Source of the DNA: Sisyra terminalis
Taxonomy: Eukaryota; Arthropoda; Insecta; Neuroptera; Sisyridae
Length of the DNA: 64,000 nt
Assembly: GCA_958496175.1 (NCBI GenBank)
Contig: OY292274.1
Location: 35,751,482 to 35,815,481, forward strand
Direction: 5' to 3'
The notes beneath the pieces are model-generated. The model was given only the letters and a program-made list of their open reading frames with translations. It was not told where the DNA came from and ran no database searches. A program made the translations under genes and the position numbers. Shown here piece after piece: positions 36,111-48,404 of this stretch (positions are counted from its first letter, which is position 1; every line of letters starts with the position of its first letter).

Positions 36111-36754
36111 TACGAAAAATTCCAAGCCTAATTATTTAAAAACTGATTTTATTCATATTTTTCCGTGTATTATTAAGATATGTTAATAGTTAATAATAGT
36201 TACTCTGCTATTTGGAGCGATGGTGAATTGAACTAATCATTAATCATCAAAATCAGTCCAGTAATTTTTTAGTTAAAAAATGATCTAAATAACCTGACTT
36301 TATTTAGTATATTTAAGATATTTGATTTGACAAATCGTATGTCAATGTAATAGCAACGTACTTCAATGAGGAGAATCAATCTGAGGGCAATGCATGCACC
36401 AAAATTCATAGCTTCAATAAATTAAATGAATTGTTGACATGCCATTGAATTAACTTATTTTTGTTTTTTATTAATAATTTTTACTCCCATTGTATAATAT
36501 AATATTATTATATAATATTGTTCTAATTAAATATTGAACTTCATAATTGTATTCGTATTAGTTTGTTATTAAAATTATAAATTAAGAGTAGCTAAAATAT
36601 TCGTTCATAAAAAACACTACGTTCAATTCCTGTTAGGCACTACGAAGTTTGCCGGGTCAGCTAGTATATATATAAAGTTGTTTGTTGGTTTGTATACGTT
36701 TCAAAAACTCAAAAAGTTCTACATTGATTTAGTTAATATATAAGTATATATAAG

Positions 36755-36755
<1 letters not shown>

Positions 36756-36817
<62 letters not shown>
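36756..36817. repeat. (AT)n microsatellite, about 31 units
   Basis: Uninterrupted alternating AT, about 90 bp downstream of the Helitron 3' end. Part of a broader AT-rich run that starts near 36,735. Confidence 0.9.
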
Positions 36818-36819
<2 letters not shown>

Positions 36820-36820
<1 letters not shown>

Positions 36821-37480
36821 GATATCAAAAAAATAATTTCAAAATATAACATAATTTAGAGAGAAATTTTCATTCCCAGTATTATTTGCTGCAAGGAAGA
36901 ACCTAATACCAAGCTTGGTTTTATTACAACTTGTTGATATGTACTTTAAGAAGAGACTTTCTAAAAATTTAACACTTCTAAAGTAAACTTTCAGAAATTT
37001 CTGTATCAATAATACTATTTTCTTACAGTTTGCAACATATCTAAGAAAATTTAAGTTTTACAAGTAAATATTGTAAGCAGCTATCCTATTATACTCTTAA
37101 AACCAACCAATGTTGTATGGAAATTTTGAAGAAAATAGAAGTTGCAATTTGGTAAAGTTATGCAACGAATTAAAGCTTACAACATTTAGATGAGCGTAAA
37201 AATAGTACGGTTGTCAAATAATGTAAGTAAACCAATTAATTATCCAAACTAGCAAGTAGAGAAATTGAAAAGACATGATACTGTATGAAATGTTATTTAA
37301 TGTACATAATTTCATTCTTATTGTTCCTAAAACAATTTTCCTTGACTAGTTTGAAACAAACTAGGCTTTTTTGGAGCAAGTAGGTTTTATACCAATCATT
37401 ATCAAGAAACATCTCATTTTTTATTTTATTTTTAATTCATGTCGTAAATAAATCGACTAAATGAAAATGTAGTAACAAAT
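36820..37480. other. AT-rich DNA, no gene seen
   Basis: No supported frame. Confidence 0.4.
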
Positions 37481-37489
37481 ATGAAGCAA

Positions 37490-38200
37490 TATTAACTTGG
37501 GGAGGTTGCCAGGTTATAAAGAATACAAAAGAATTAAGGGTAACAAATGGATTAATGATAACAAAAGGATTAAGGATAACAAAAGAGTTGATGCACGTGC
37601 CCATCAAAGATCCGGGACAGTATTCACAGGGGCAGTATCTATTGCCAGTGCTGGGTGTCACAAAATCAGCATAAATATATAATACCACCAAAGAATGGGT
37701 CTATTAAATCCCTGCTCGATATGGAAGAACACGACCAGACAAAACCACAGTAAAAGGATGATGAGAGAACCATCCCCAAAACAGACTACTGAAACACTTT
37801 AACTATGAAGAGAATAAGTCACAGTGGTAGGAGTTTAATAATCAGCCACTGTAGACTAAAGAAACACCTGCTTGCAATTGAATTACATGCAGGTGATCCA
37901 AAGAGATTCTTACCAGCAGAGGAGGAAACCGCTTCTGACGTTCTAATGCAGCGCTCTAAATGAATAAAAACAAGGAATTAGAGATAAAAACCCCTGGAAC
38001 CTAAGTAATCGAAAGACATATGGTACGCTTGTCGCTGAGGTTCGTCCAGCTATTCGGTCTCAAATAGGTAAAATAGGGACCCAAGAAACATAATAAACCC
38101 TGCAGCTGAAGTGTTGAGGCATAAATAACCTCATAGGGAAAATCCCAACTAGATAAAACTGTAAACTAGATAAACTAGGTGATGCCAGAATTGAGTTAAC
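37490..38200 (+). mobile_element. non-LTR retrotransposon remnant, RNase H 3' region
   Basis: A plus-strand frame at about 37,848-37,962 reads SHCRLKKHLLAIELHAGD, then PKRFLPAEEETASDVLMQ. This corresponds to the C-terminal region of Jockey/I-type ORF2 proteins, where TGHC.L..HL precedes a Cys-rich E.ETA.H stretch. The expected cysteines are partly lost. An ACAAATGGATTAATGATAAC-type near-repeat at 37,525-37,590 and the sequence to 38,200 probably belong to the same dead element. Confidence 0.55.
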
Positions 38201-38204
38201 AACA

Positions 38205-39080
38205 AAATCGAAAACAAATTTGCAAATTGAATTCAAAATTGGAAATAAAACATTTCCAGATAGTAACTTGTAAAAAAGATTCTTGTCTTTTTTTTTTAAA
38301 TTTGAAAATTATTTTTTAGTCTTCAGACAGAGTAATGGCTTTTTGATATGTTTTTCCACGATTAAAGTAAATATTCTTAACTATTTTTGTTCAACTATCC
38401 CTAGTAGTTATACCAGCTTTATAGGGTTTGATTTTACAGTGCCATCAATACTAACAGCAGTAGCTAGCTAAATTCATAATTTAAATCCCGCAAACTATTA
38501 ATAGGATTTTAACTGTTTAATAAATTTATAAAAGTATATTTCACATTTCTTTGCGGACCAGTGAAATTTTCTCGCAGACCACCGCTAGACTATGCTAATT
38601 AGCTTTAAATAATTATAAAAATGAAAATAAACGATGAAAACGATGAAATAATTTTCAGCCGTTACAAGGACAGGTATAGTTGATTCCAAATTTGAACAAA
38701 ACTTGTACGTTTTATAAATTTGATCTAATTAAATTATTAAACCTATCACTCCTATTGCTTTTAATCTGTAACGAATGTAATTATCCAATGATATTAAGTG
38801 AACCAAAATATCCCAATTTTGGTTAGAAAAATTATAAAATGAATGAAAATCGGGAAAAAGTTATTTAAAAAAATGATCATTCGGGAAAATGACTAAGTAA
38901 TCGAGCAAAATATATTTTAAATATGTTTACATTGATAGAAAATAACGAAATTAAAATATTATAACAAATTTAAATTTATTGGCTTTAAATTTGACTTTTT
39001 ATAAATAAATATTTGATTTGGAATTTACTGTTCGAGTAAACAATACAATATAGATAGTCCTAAAATCATTTGTGATTTAA
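38205..39080. other. AT-rich DNA, no gene seen
   Basis: Downstream flank of the channel gene. A short open frame at 38,283-38,471 (plus) is not supported. Confidence 0.4.
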
Positions 39081-39084
39081 CTTT

Positions 39085-39307
39085 GGCTCAAATCCCTTTT
39101 AGGTCGGTCAATATTTGGCAACGTTACATTCTCTACTTTGTTTTTAATTTAATTCGCGAATAAGTTGACCTATACTAAAACTTTATTCACAAAAAGTAAA
39201 ATTATACCTTATTAGAAATGAATTAACAAAAAAATCGCGAGTAGAACAAAAAACAGAACAGAAAATGCAACATTACCATATTGACCGACCTAAAAGAGAC
39301 TTGAACC
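39085..39307. mobile_element. MITE family 1, complete copy
   Basis: Long terminal inverted repeats: left GGCTCAAATCCCTTTTAGGT, TTGGCAACGTTACATTCT, AATTCGCGAATAAG; right ATCGCGAGTAGAAC, AGAAAATGCAACATTACC, ACCTAAAAGAGACTTGAACC. Size 223 bp, no coding capacity. It lies about 100 bp past the stop codon of the channel gene and could supply or disturb its 3' end. Confidence 0.75.
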
Positions 39308-39411
39308 TTAACCTCTTTCGCATTTCATCACAAATGATTGTTCTTATATTAAAATAATAATTGGTTATTTTTTTTCATACGAACATTGTATTTGAATTAA
39401 AATAAGTAAAG

Positions 39412-40894
39412 TTATTTCTTTTCAATCGTTTTAGTAGACGTGTCGTTTTTATGTTCACTTTTCTTTAATAACATTTTTATGAAAGATTGAAAAGACTCTA
39501 TGAAACCAACGACAGACAATCCTAAAATAAAGCCAAGTGACCCACCAAGATCGGAAACAAATCTATTGAAGTCATAACCATGCCGATCTTCGATCACATT
39601 AACCAATTTTGAAGTATAATAAATACTTAACTGAGCTAAATTTGGTGAGCAAGATACAAATGCTTTTGAGGAATATAAGTTGAATGAAATTTTATTACAT
39701 GGACGAATACAATTGCATTTGTTCCCATCGGTTTTGGTGTCGAAACTATAGTAAGCATTAATGAATTTATCAAAGCTTTGTGGATCTGCACACTCTGCCA
39801 TTGAACTTGATGGCATCCACGGAACTGTGCATCCTACGGTTGATGTTATATTTTCCATACGGCAATAATCTATACACTACACGAAAATCGATTATTACAA
39901 TTAATTTTTCCTTAAAAACTATGCCAATATTTTTATTACTTTTCCGAATGGATTTACTAAGCTATCGCTGCAGTAAAAATTGGAGGTGGCAATATTATTT
40001 ATTTGTTTAGCATTAAGTTTGTAATGAACTTCATTTCCTGGATCCAAAAATAAGTGCTCAATATATCCATCAGCATCTTTGGTGTTTTCTATGATACAAG
40101 TAAAAATTTTATTCGCACGTGAAAAATACATTCATTTGAGAACATCTATTTACCGGTCCAATATTGCGTTGAATCGTAAACATAAATATTCCACCCGCTT
40201 CTGCCAAATTTTGATGGAGAATCATTTTTCAAAACCAAATACCATCCACTATTTTCTGCAATGTCTGATGTTGTTCTAGTTGGAATTATTGTATGACATT
40301 GACCACGTATCAAATGGAAATTGCTGTGAGTTATAAATTCTAAAATAATTTAAAGAAAAATGATAAAACCAATACAAAAAGTAAGTATAAGTTACGTTTT
40401 TCTTCACTGCCATTTCCTAGAATTCCATACAAGAACACAGTTTCATCAAAAGTATAGGTTGATTCGTTCCAAAATTGACTCAAACTTCTATTTCCCCAAG
40501 GAAACATTAACAATAATGAACGATTTGTCGGATCAAACGGTTCTAGTTTATATTCCTAAATTATGAATGTTACTAATTTATTAAAAAATAAACTAAAAAT
40601 ATAAATTTACCTTAAGCACTTCACGTTTGTAAGCTGGATATCGACAAATAGTTAAAATAGGGTAAGTCATTGAATCATTGACTACAAATCGAGTTTGGGT
40701 GGTAATTGGAGGATGTTTCAGTTTTACGAAACATGCTGAAAGCTACTTGTCCTAAGTTAAATCTCATGTTAACAAAAAACCTTGCAAAAATATCTTACTT
40801 GATACGTCGCGAAAATGATGCACCCGAAAATTGTAAAAAAGCGCAAAAAGTCCAAAACACTCAAAATACATGAGGAATAGTTGGAACTAAGCAT
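39412..40894 (-). CDS. DEG/ENaC (pickpocket-like) cation channel subunit, six-exon model
   Basis: Membrane sodium/cation channel subunit of the degenerin/ENaC family; insect members act in mechano-, chemo- or osmosensing and in tracheal or gut fluid handling. Minus-strand exons: 40,894-40,799, 40,742-40,611, 40,555-40,396, 40,339-40,154, 40,088-39,958, 39,876-39,412; introns 55-81 bp, all GT-AG, phases 0,0,1,1,0. The model gives 389 residues. TM1 is about residues 11-32 (LDFLRFFTIFGCIIF). The loop contains YPILTICRYPAYK, GQCHTI, the sequence before GCTVPWMP, and CNCIRPC. TM2 is about residues 341-365 with the pore motif GGSLGFILGLS (G-x-S filter) and a short tail. It is short for the family (usually 400-600). 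The N-terminal His-Gly gating motif is absent; either an upstream exon is missing (the ATG is preceded by an acceptor-like pyrimidine tract) or the start is truly short. The first acceptor (40,743) is weak. Confidence 0.85.
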
Positions 40895-40899
40895 CTTGA

Positions 40900-43800
40900 A
40901 AAATAGGAAAACTTTGAAAAGGTTCTAGAACCAAATATCTAAACACCGTTCCGTTATATCAAGATATTATAATATTTTAAAATATTATTAAAATTCAATT
41001 TGCTTCCATAAATATTTATCAACGCTGACATCAAAGTCACTACACCGCTAAAATATTCATAAATTTTATTTTGTCATTTAATTATATTGAGAATTATAAT
41101 TTATTGTTTCATAACAATAACAGTGTTTAAAAAACTTAACTTCTAAAATATATATTCCTAAAATTAAATTATATGAGTGCCGTATTATCTCCCAGTAGTT
41201 ATTTAAATACAATTTTTCATTTGAATTTATCATCTACAAAAATTATTTTTGAATTCTTGTGCTAAAGGTAATTTATATTTTTTCCAAACTTGTTGAATTT
41301 AAATCATTTCAAAACAATTTATTTTTCTGATTTCTCCTTAACATATGATTTAGCTTCCCACGTGGTTGAATTCTTACCCCCGGCGAAGATGAACTGGAAG
41401 GATACTAGACAGAAGAAAGGAAAGGAATCAAAATCCTAGATATGTTAAGAAGAGGTATAGACTACATCGATCTCAAAAACATCATCTTTAAATCATTAAT
41501 CTATTATTTAACATAATAAAATCATGGAAGGAATATATTATATAAGTCCATTATCCATTATTCATGATTTTTTAAACTTTTTATACATTGATTTATTTTT
41601 AATGAATTATGAATAAGGGTTTATTTAAAATTGGCATCAATTTTCACACTATTACTTTAAATACTTTTGAAGTTAAAATATATAATTACAATAATAATAT
41701 CAAAGAAAACCGTAGTTTGTATGATTTTTCAACTAATAATCGAGCCAAAAAAAGGTAAGGCAGAGTTTTTATTTGAGAATTCAAGCGTATGATGTGGATG
41801 AAATTCAAGAAAAAAATAGAACAACCATCTTGTGTATCATATTAGTCATTTGAATTAGATTTTATAAACAATGTTCGGAGAAAAGCAATCTTTTTTCGAA
41901 TTAAGTGAAATATAAATTCATTTGTAAAAACCGTAACAAGTATATGCAATTGATAACGGATAGGCAAAATATTTTACGTTAATGTCAACTAGGCATTATA
42001 ATATTTTGGATATTATATTATTTATTTCACATCTTGGAGTTCTACGAGTTCTAGGCATCCTAGTCAATTCAACAATGCATCATTTTGAAATTTGTAAATT
42101 CATAAGAATAAAAAAAAAACTTACCACACCGCAAGAACGTTTTTACAGCGTGTATTGATTATAAATTAGTATCAGGTACTTTAACTCACTACTAGGTTTC
42201 TGGGCTCTCTCCAAATGTATAAACAAGGTAACTGCCGTATTTATAATTACCTTAAAAAGGGTAGTGTTACAATAATAATAAACTAATAAGGCAAAGGAAG
42301 ATTAGCTCATAATTAACCATTACCTCTGCAATTATCAAATTTATCAAAGGGACTATCTTTCACCGTTTTTGTTTTGTCTAATCGTAATTCCACGTACTTC
42401 ATACGAAACCACTGAACCAATTACTGAAGTACAGGCAATGCAGAGTACCAATTGAAAAAAAGTAAAATAATTTTCGCTGCATGTATGAATGATTTATGAA
42501 TCTTGAAATTGATAACCAAAATGTTTCTAAACTAAAAAAACAGCTTCAAATAGTAAAAAATACAGATGATAACACAAGAATCGAATTTGAACTAGAAAAA
42601 TATATATAAGTACGTATTTCAATTATAATTAATTACCAATATGATTACCTGAAATGGTGAAGAAAATCGCATAAAAATCAAATATTTTTATTTGTTGTTT
42701 CTTGATATTTTATTACACATATTGAAACATATACATTTTGAAAATCAATGATTTATGAGTTTTTCTGCAAAACATCTACTAAGTATACCTACATACATTA
42801 TGTAATATTACAAATAATATTTGTACCACTCAATTAAATACACATACAGTGACCAACTTAAAATAATGACTTCTTATCGATTTACAATAATAACATTAAA
42901 TGTAAAAAGCTTAAAGGCTTAAAAGTTTTATTATATGAGCATTAAAAAAAAAGGTTTTCAGTGATTTGACATTAGTAATAGGTAGTTAAGACTATTTCTT
43001 ACAATATTTGTGATATGCACATGATAAAAATTTTATTTCGATTATTTGTTATAATCTAATGAATGAATAAAATTAAGTACTTCAAATTTACAATGACTAT
43101 ATTACTCTTATTCTAATTTCTAATAAGTTTTAATTATTTTTTTCTAAAAAATCAATATGATTTCTATTAAACTAGGTTTAACTAGTTCTAACAAGACTTA
43201 TTTGAGGCTAAACAAACTCAAATTCTTTGTGAATTCTTTTTGTTTCTTTTATTTTTTGTCAATTATTAATTTTTGTTTAATAACTAAAACAACATTGCCA
43301 AATACCTAAATTTTTATTTTACTTTCAATATAATAGTAAGCCCTTGCGATTTGTGTCTTCAAGTAGAATACGAAATATACAATTAGCAACATATTTTGTT
43401 TCTTTAGAATATTTTTCTTTTTTACTTTTTTACATCTCAGTGTTACAATACACTAGAATAAATATTGATTCTTTTGTAGTCATAATAACTTAAGTAGTCA
43501 TAAGGTTTTTTAACAATTAAACAATAGTCAAGTAATTACTTCAGAAATATTTGCGCTTAAGTAAGTAAGACGAATTTTGAGAACAGTATTAATTTTTAGT
43601 CATACCTCGATCGCATTGCATTGATATTTGGTAGTAGATACTCACTAGTTAAACCTTTAGTGTTTCTTTCAATAAGATTACTTTTGAATCAGCTTAAATT
43701 ACTCGAATCAGTTAACCTTACTTGATTTAATCGAGTTACTCTTCCACTCAGTTGCAGAATTCTGGAATTTAATCATTTTGTAAAAATCGATTTTAGTCGC

Positions 43801-44790
43801 TCGCTTTCACGCACTAGAATTAAATACACTTCTTATTTATCCAAAAAGTTTCAGCATTTTTGTAAATTTAATATTTCTTTGTGTTTTTTAACTTATGACT
43901 ATTTTAAATGGTGCCTTTTTTTTTAAAAGAGAGTGTTATTTCATGACTTTAAATAATTATTTACCTACTGTTGATAACACGTTTCTTGGTGACTACTTGA
44001 GGATATTTCTAATCTATTGCATCGTGTTACAGCGCCAAAAAATGTAGTCACAATTTGCAAAAAGGCAGAGCTATTTTTTGAAAAATATATCGTTGTAACC
44101 ATTGTAATAATTTCATATTTAAGTTACATTTAACAACAAGTTAAATGTTAAATTATGTATAAGCGTAAATAACAAAAGTTATTAATTACAATTTAATGAA
44201 AGTCTATTAACTAATTATTTTTTTTACGACAGTAAATTTCCGTTTTCATAAATATAGTATATTTATGTTCATAATATAAATATAGTAGCACTCATGAATT
44301 TATGTAGGTACTTATATTATTCTTTTTTATTGAGATGGTATAAGTCAAGGATGTAACACAAGATGGTCCTTGGTATTGGACAAGATGCATTGTTATAAAA
44401 CATTATTACCAATAAACTTCCTGTGGAACATGGTTAGGTTTTAAGATAAGAAAAGGAGAAGGAAACTAGCTTTTTTCGAAGAAAGAAAAAAATTCCTAAT
44501 CGGATTAAATTAGGTGAACTGGATCGTTTGTAGATTTATTTGTCATAAAAATACCAAATTTTTCGACTAATTAGTTTGTGGGTTGTAAAGCGCTAAATAA
44601 CTCAAAAATCAAGTCTTATCGAAAATTTGACCCTGAACAGTTGAACTGCAAGAAGCTTTTAAAGTGTCAAATAATCGTGTACAACAAAGCCAGACGTATT
44701 GTACACACCTAACCCCATTATGACAACTTCCAAAGGTTGGAAAATTAAATTACTTTATTGCATTTTCAAAACGATTTCGATGTGATAATA
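40900..44790. other. AT-rich DNA, no gene seen
   Basis: Searched on the minus strand for an upstream exon of the channel gene with a His-Gly codon pair; none was found within about 2 kb. No other frame is supported. Confidence 0.4.
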
Positions 44791-44801
44791 ATGGCATTAA
44801 T

Positions 44802-44974
44802 CCCACTAGTAGCCGAGTGATTAAGGTGGCCGTTCCAAAATTTGTAGATGTTGGATTCGAACCTCGTATCAAGCAAATTTTCAATATTTCTCTATTTAGG
44901 GATTTTTATTACCCTTAATGTCGCTAAAGACCTTGATTATTATAAAGCGATGGTAAATAACAATAACAAAATTG
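44802..44974 (+). mobile_element. tRNA-derived SINE copy
   Basis: Same family as 1663: A box TAGCCGAGTGA (altered), B box GGATTCGAACCTC, body TTTTCAATATTTCTC, AAAGACCTTGATTATTATAA, tail GGTAAATAACAATAAC. Flanked by TGGCATTA at 44,792-44,799 and 44,975-44,982, a likely target duplication. Confidence 0.75.
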
Positions 44975-44984
44975 TGGCATTAGA

Positions 44985-45640
44985 TATGATCAAAATGTCT
45001 GACTGGCTGATACATTTTAGTATTTGACTCTTTTAAAAGTCACCTACGAGAAACTCAGATACCTTAGATATATTAATCAAGCTTTAGCTGTTCAGGAAAG
45101 TCCTCTTTCTATAAAGAATGATTGTTAAAGATTTTTCTATCTTTCTAGAAAATATAGAAACGTCCTGTTTTTAAAACCCTCACGCCTTGGGAACTAACTT
45201 TTGATTTTTCCTGGTTCCTTACTAAAGATATTTTTAGTTTATATATATATACATATTGCTTACACATTGCTTATTTAATGGAAACTTTAAAAGGTTTTAT
45301 GGTTATTTCACAATTTTTTCCTTTTTATCGGAACTTTGAGCCCAATTATTTGGTTATCAAAAAAAAAAAGGATAAAAATCAATTTGATCTCTTACCTATG
45401 TAGTTAGACTTAGGTGGTTCTATATTTTGAATTTCATGACGTGTCATATCCTTGACTATATATTAGTTTTTTTGAGAAGTAAAATCAATATTTTTACATT
45501 AACAAAATTTAGAAACTCAAATAATAAAATTTAAAAACTCAACGAATTTAAAATGTAGTTATAAAATGGGAAACTAAATTGAATAAAATTAAGTAACAAT
45601 TTAATTTAAAGTTATTAAAATGGCAATATTTTAATTTGAA
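44985..45640. other. AT-rich DNA downstream of the Yellow-family gene
   Basis: No frame supported. May include the 3' untranslated region and polyadenylation site at its right edge. Confidence 0.4.
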
Positions 45641-45646
45641 GTAGTT

Positions 45647-45652
45647 TTTATT
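45647..45652 (-). terminator. polyadenylation signal AATAAA for the Yellow-family gene
   Basis: On the minus strand AATAAA lies about 38 bases after the TAA stop at 45,690-45,692. It is a plausible first polyadenylation signal; the AT-rich sequence offers other chance matches. Confidence 0.45.
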
Positions 45653-45689
45653 GCAAAAAATTTATCAATGTATTTACTTCAAAACCTAT

Positions 45690-46771
45690 TTACAGATAAG
45701 AATAATAAATAAATATAACTGAAAGTATCAATTTAACGGAATGATTGATTTTAGGACTTGATGATTTACCTCCTTTTGTATCGCGATTATTAAATCGGTC
45801 ACTAAGATTAGGAACAATCAATTTACTATCACATGCTGTTCCTCTAATTGCATCTTTAACTGGTCCCGTTAAAATTCGAAAATTTATATCGTTTTTATCA
45901 AGATTGGAATACATGAATGTCGGTAATCGATCTGACAACACCCACAAGGTATTATTCATATCCACTTTTATATCATTAGGGAAAACCATCGAAACATTAC
46001 TCATGAAAATTCTTCCCTGTGATTCAATAGTGTAGGAAGGATTACTCGTTCTCCAACAAGCAATCGCATTGAGATTCGCTAAGGCATAAAATAGCACACC
46101 TGAATTTTTATCTAAAAACGAAACGCTTGATTGTCCGTTGGGACCACGACTTCCTAACTTTTTAAAATCATGAAAACTTTTTGCGGCTAAAGTTTCATTT
46201 CGTAAAATTTGAGTAGAAACAGAAAATTCATAAGTGCTGGAGAAAGGATGGAAATACAATGTACTGAACCCACTGCTATCTGGTGCACTTAATGCGATAC
46301 CAAACAAGCCATCAGTCCATTGAAAACGTATTCCATTTACATTATAATCCCCCGATAAGGGATCTGGATAGAAATAGTGATGAGATATTCGCCACGAAGT
46401 TTTCATTCGCCACGAATAAACAACTAAACCGGGCGCACCTAGGTCTCCTAAATACGCGTAGGTGTTGTCGCAACTTTCATCTTCTACAGCGATATTGGCG
46501 AAGAAAGACTCCTGCTTCACTTGCGATGGAGGCAACACATAGCTACGAAGTAGAGCGTCGTTATGGAGATCATAAATGCTTAATTGTGGCGGTGAAACGA
46601 CAGTAAAATTGTCCAAAATATTCATTGATCGCGTGTCCAAAACCCACAGACGATTACATCGATCGGCTCGCACACGAAAAGGTGACACAATTTCGGGTTG
46701 TTCATCGCTATCTGAGAATTTGTGAGCTGACCAATTCGGGTACGGATTTAACTTGGGTTCCATTTTGGAAT
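45690..46771 (-). CDS. Yellow/MRJP-family secreted protein, exon 2 (C-terminal 80%)
   Basis: Encodes residues 89-448 of the joined protein. The acceptor TTTTTTCAG ends at 46,772, and the exon completes an Asp codon begun in exon 1. The MRJP/Yellow domain is clear: FRVRADRCNRLWVLDT (about residues 120-135), FFANIAVEDESC, GLVVYSW, YPDPLSGDYNV, FQWTDGLFGIALS, LRNETLAAKSFHDF, RGPNGQSS, VFPNDIKVD, LWVLSDRLP, GTACD. The four family cysteines are present (RADRC, DESC, IACW, TACD). Several N-glycosylation sequons occur (NFT, NET, NVS, NNT). Yellow proteins are secreted beta-propellers linked to cuticle pigment, dopachrome conversion or other roles; which paralogue this is cannot be settled, though wording is closest to what I recall of the yellow-b/c group. 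The end (about residues 432-448, VKLILSVIFIYYSYL) is a hydrophobic tail unusual for the family. Confidence 0.95.
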
Positions 46772-47528
46772 CTGAAAAAAGTAATGTTATCATTAACACA
46801 AATATGCAACTATTAATAATAGGAATTAAGAAATTTCACCAAAAACTTGTTTTCAATATAATTAACATTGCCCTTGGTTTCAAATATAGCCAGTTCGTTT
46901 TTATCAAATTTCTTATCAATTCGTAGACTTGTTAGAGAAGCTATAAATACCTATTATGTTTTCAATTAATTTTTAATAGTTACATTATTGGCACCAAAAA
47001 TTACGTAACAACATAATCCGTTAGAATCATATTTTGTGTTAAATGAACAAAAGTAAAATTAATAAATACAAAATTAAAAGAATTGTAGCACTGTAGTCTT
47101 ATAGGAACTATGTACATAAATACCTTACATAAGAAAAATAAATTATATATTTGCATTCCGTTCATTCCGATAAATATTTGTATACACTGGTAGTTTATGA
47201 CTGATTGAAATAATTACATACATAAAAATTTCATCTGTGGAAAATCCAAATGTCTAACAAACTCTAACATACTTACTTCCTTTTAGGTTTTTTATGTATT
47301 ACTTTTGAGATTTATTATTTTATGAGAAAGCCTTTTAATAATTTATTCTAATAAAATATATTATGCAAACATTTCTTCAGTATAGCATATATGCCATAAA
47401 AATAAATAAAGTATTAGGTAATCATCAAAAAGAAAGAAAAATAAGCTTCGTGAATTACTAACGAAAAACAGCAATTAACTGAACTATTAACAATTAACTA
47501 AATCAGATCAAATCGATAAACATTTAAA

Positions 47529-47751
47529 CACTGGTTCCTAACCTTATTGGAGGTACTGACCCCCACTAGTTTCATAAGTGTGCATTCACCGAGCTCTTCT
47601 TAAATTGGAAAAATAAAATATTATTTTCAAATTCAAAACATAGTGAACAAAGAGCACAAAGTGAACAAAACCATACTTGATATCCACTAAGCCCGCGAGA
47701 CTGACTCACCGCACCCCTGGAGTTCGATTAAGCCCAGGTTAAGAACCACTG
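47529..47751. mobile_element. short hAT-type non-autonomous element
   Basis: Terminal inverted repeats: left CACTGGTTCCTAACC and right GGTTAAGAACCACTG. The right end continues inward with the GGGCTTAATCGAACTCCAGG-type sequence also seen at 32,044. The flanks CATTTAAA and CACTAAAA fit a decayed 8-bp duplication. No coding capacity. Confidence 0.7.
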
Positions 47752-48226
47752 CACTAAAAGCTTTGAGATAATTTTACTATTTACGGTATATGTATACTTT
47801 AGGCTGATGTCTGTGAATCAATGATGTGATCGATTTATTCTGGAATTGATTCAATAAGGAATTAGAGAATGGAATACTTGTACCCTATTTTCTATAAACT
47901 TGGATAAAAAACCTTTACTATACGTATTTGCTTTCTTAATTGTTCACTTTAAAATTTCTATGATGGTATACTCAATACTAATATAGATAACTCAAGAAAG
48001 TAAAACTGATTTACTGGACATTTAAGTCAACAGGCGAGCATTCACCGCTGATTTAATTTCAATTATTTTTTACAAATTTATCACTTTCTTTATTCTTAAG
48101 TCGCTGAAGCTGCAACTCTATTTACTCCTTATATTTCGTACGATTTTCTGTAATATGATAGTTATTTTTTTTGATAAAATTATATCTTGTTGCAAAAACA
48201 CTAAAGGCGTTACTCAAAATTGGTAT

Positions 48227-48404
48227 GTTTTTAATTGGTTTGTTATTTACCGCCGCTTTATAACTACTAAGGTCTTTAGCGACTCGAGGGTTAAGAAAAA
48301 TTCATAATTGAGAAATATTGAAAATTTACTCGATTCAATGATCGAACCCAACACCTACCGGTTTTGGAGCGACCACCTTGACCACTTGGCCGTCAAAAGG
48401 CTTC
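48227..48404 (-). mobile_element. tRNA-derived SINE copy, reverse orientation
   Basis: On the minus strand the head carries TGGCCAAGTGG and GGGTTCGATCATT, the body AAAGACCTTAGTAGTTATAA and the tail GGTAAATAAC. It is flanked by AAATTGGTAT at 48,217-48,226 and 48,405-48,414, a 10-bp target duplication. Confidence 0.8.

Larger units (their letters stand above)
32868..36665 (+). mobile_element. composite Helitron (subfamily B ends)
   Basis: The 5' end TCTAATATATAAAATTCTCG, after A, is followed by GTGTCACGGGG and CTCCGAAACGGCTCGACCGA, the classic arthropod Helitron 5' sequence. The 3' end is ACGAAGTTTGCCGG, then GTCAGCTAG followed by T. Inside, 33,281-33,815 matches the Helitron at 1993. It is then mirrored by an inverted copy (33,935-34,195), and a helicase remnant lies on the opposite strand. 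The pieces therefore come from at least two Helitrons in opposite orientation. Confidence 0.7.

Noticed and set aside
39780..40566. Plus-strand open frames opposite the channel gene
   Set aside because: Antisense shadows of the DEG/ENaC exons.
45745..46816. Three plus-strand open frames opposite Yellow exon 2
   Set aside because: They are antisense shadows of a strongly coding minus-strand exon and have no recognisable product.
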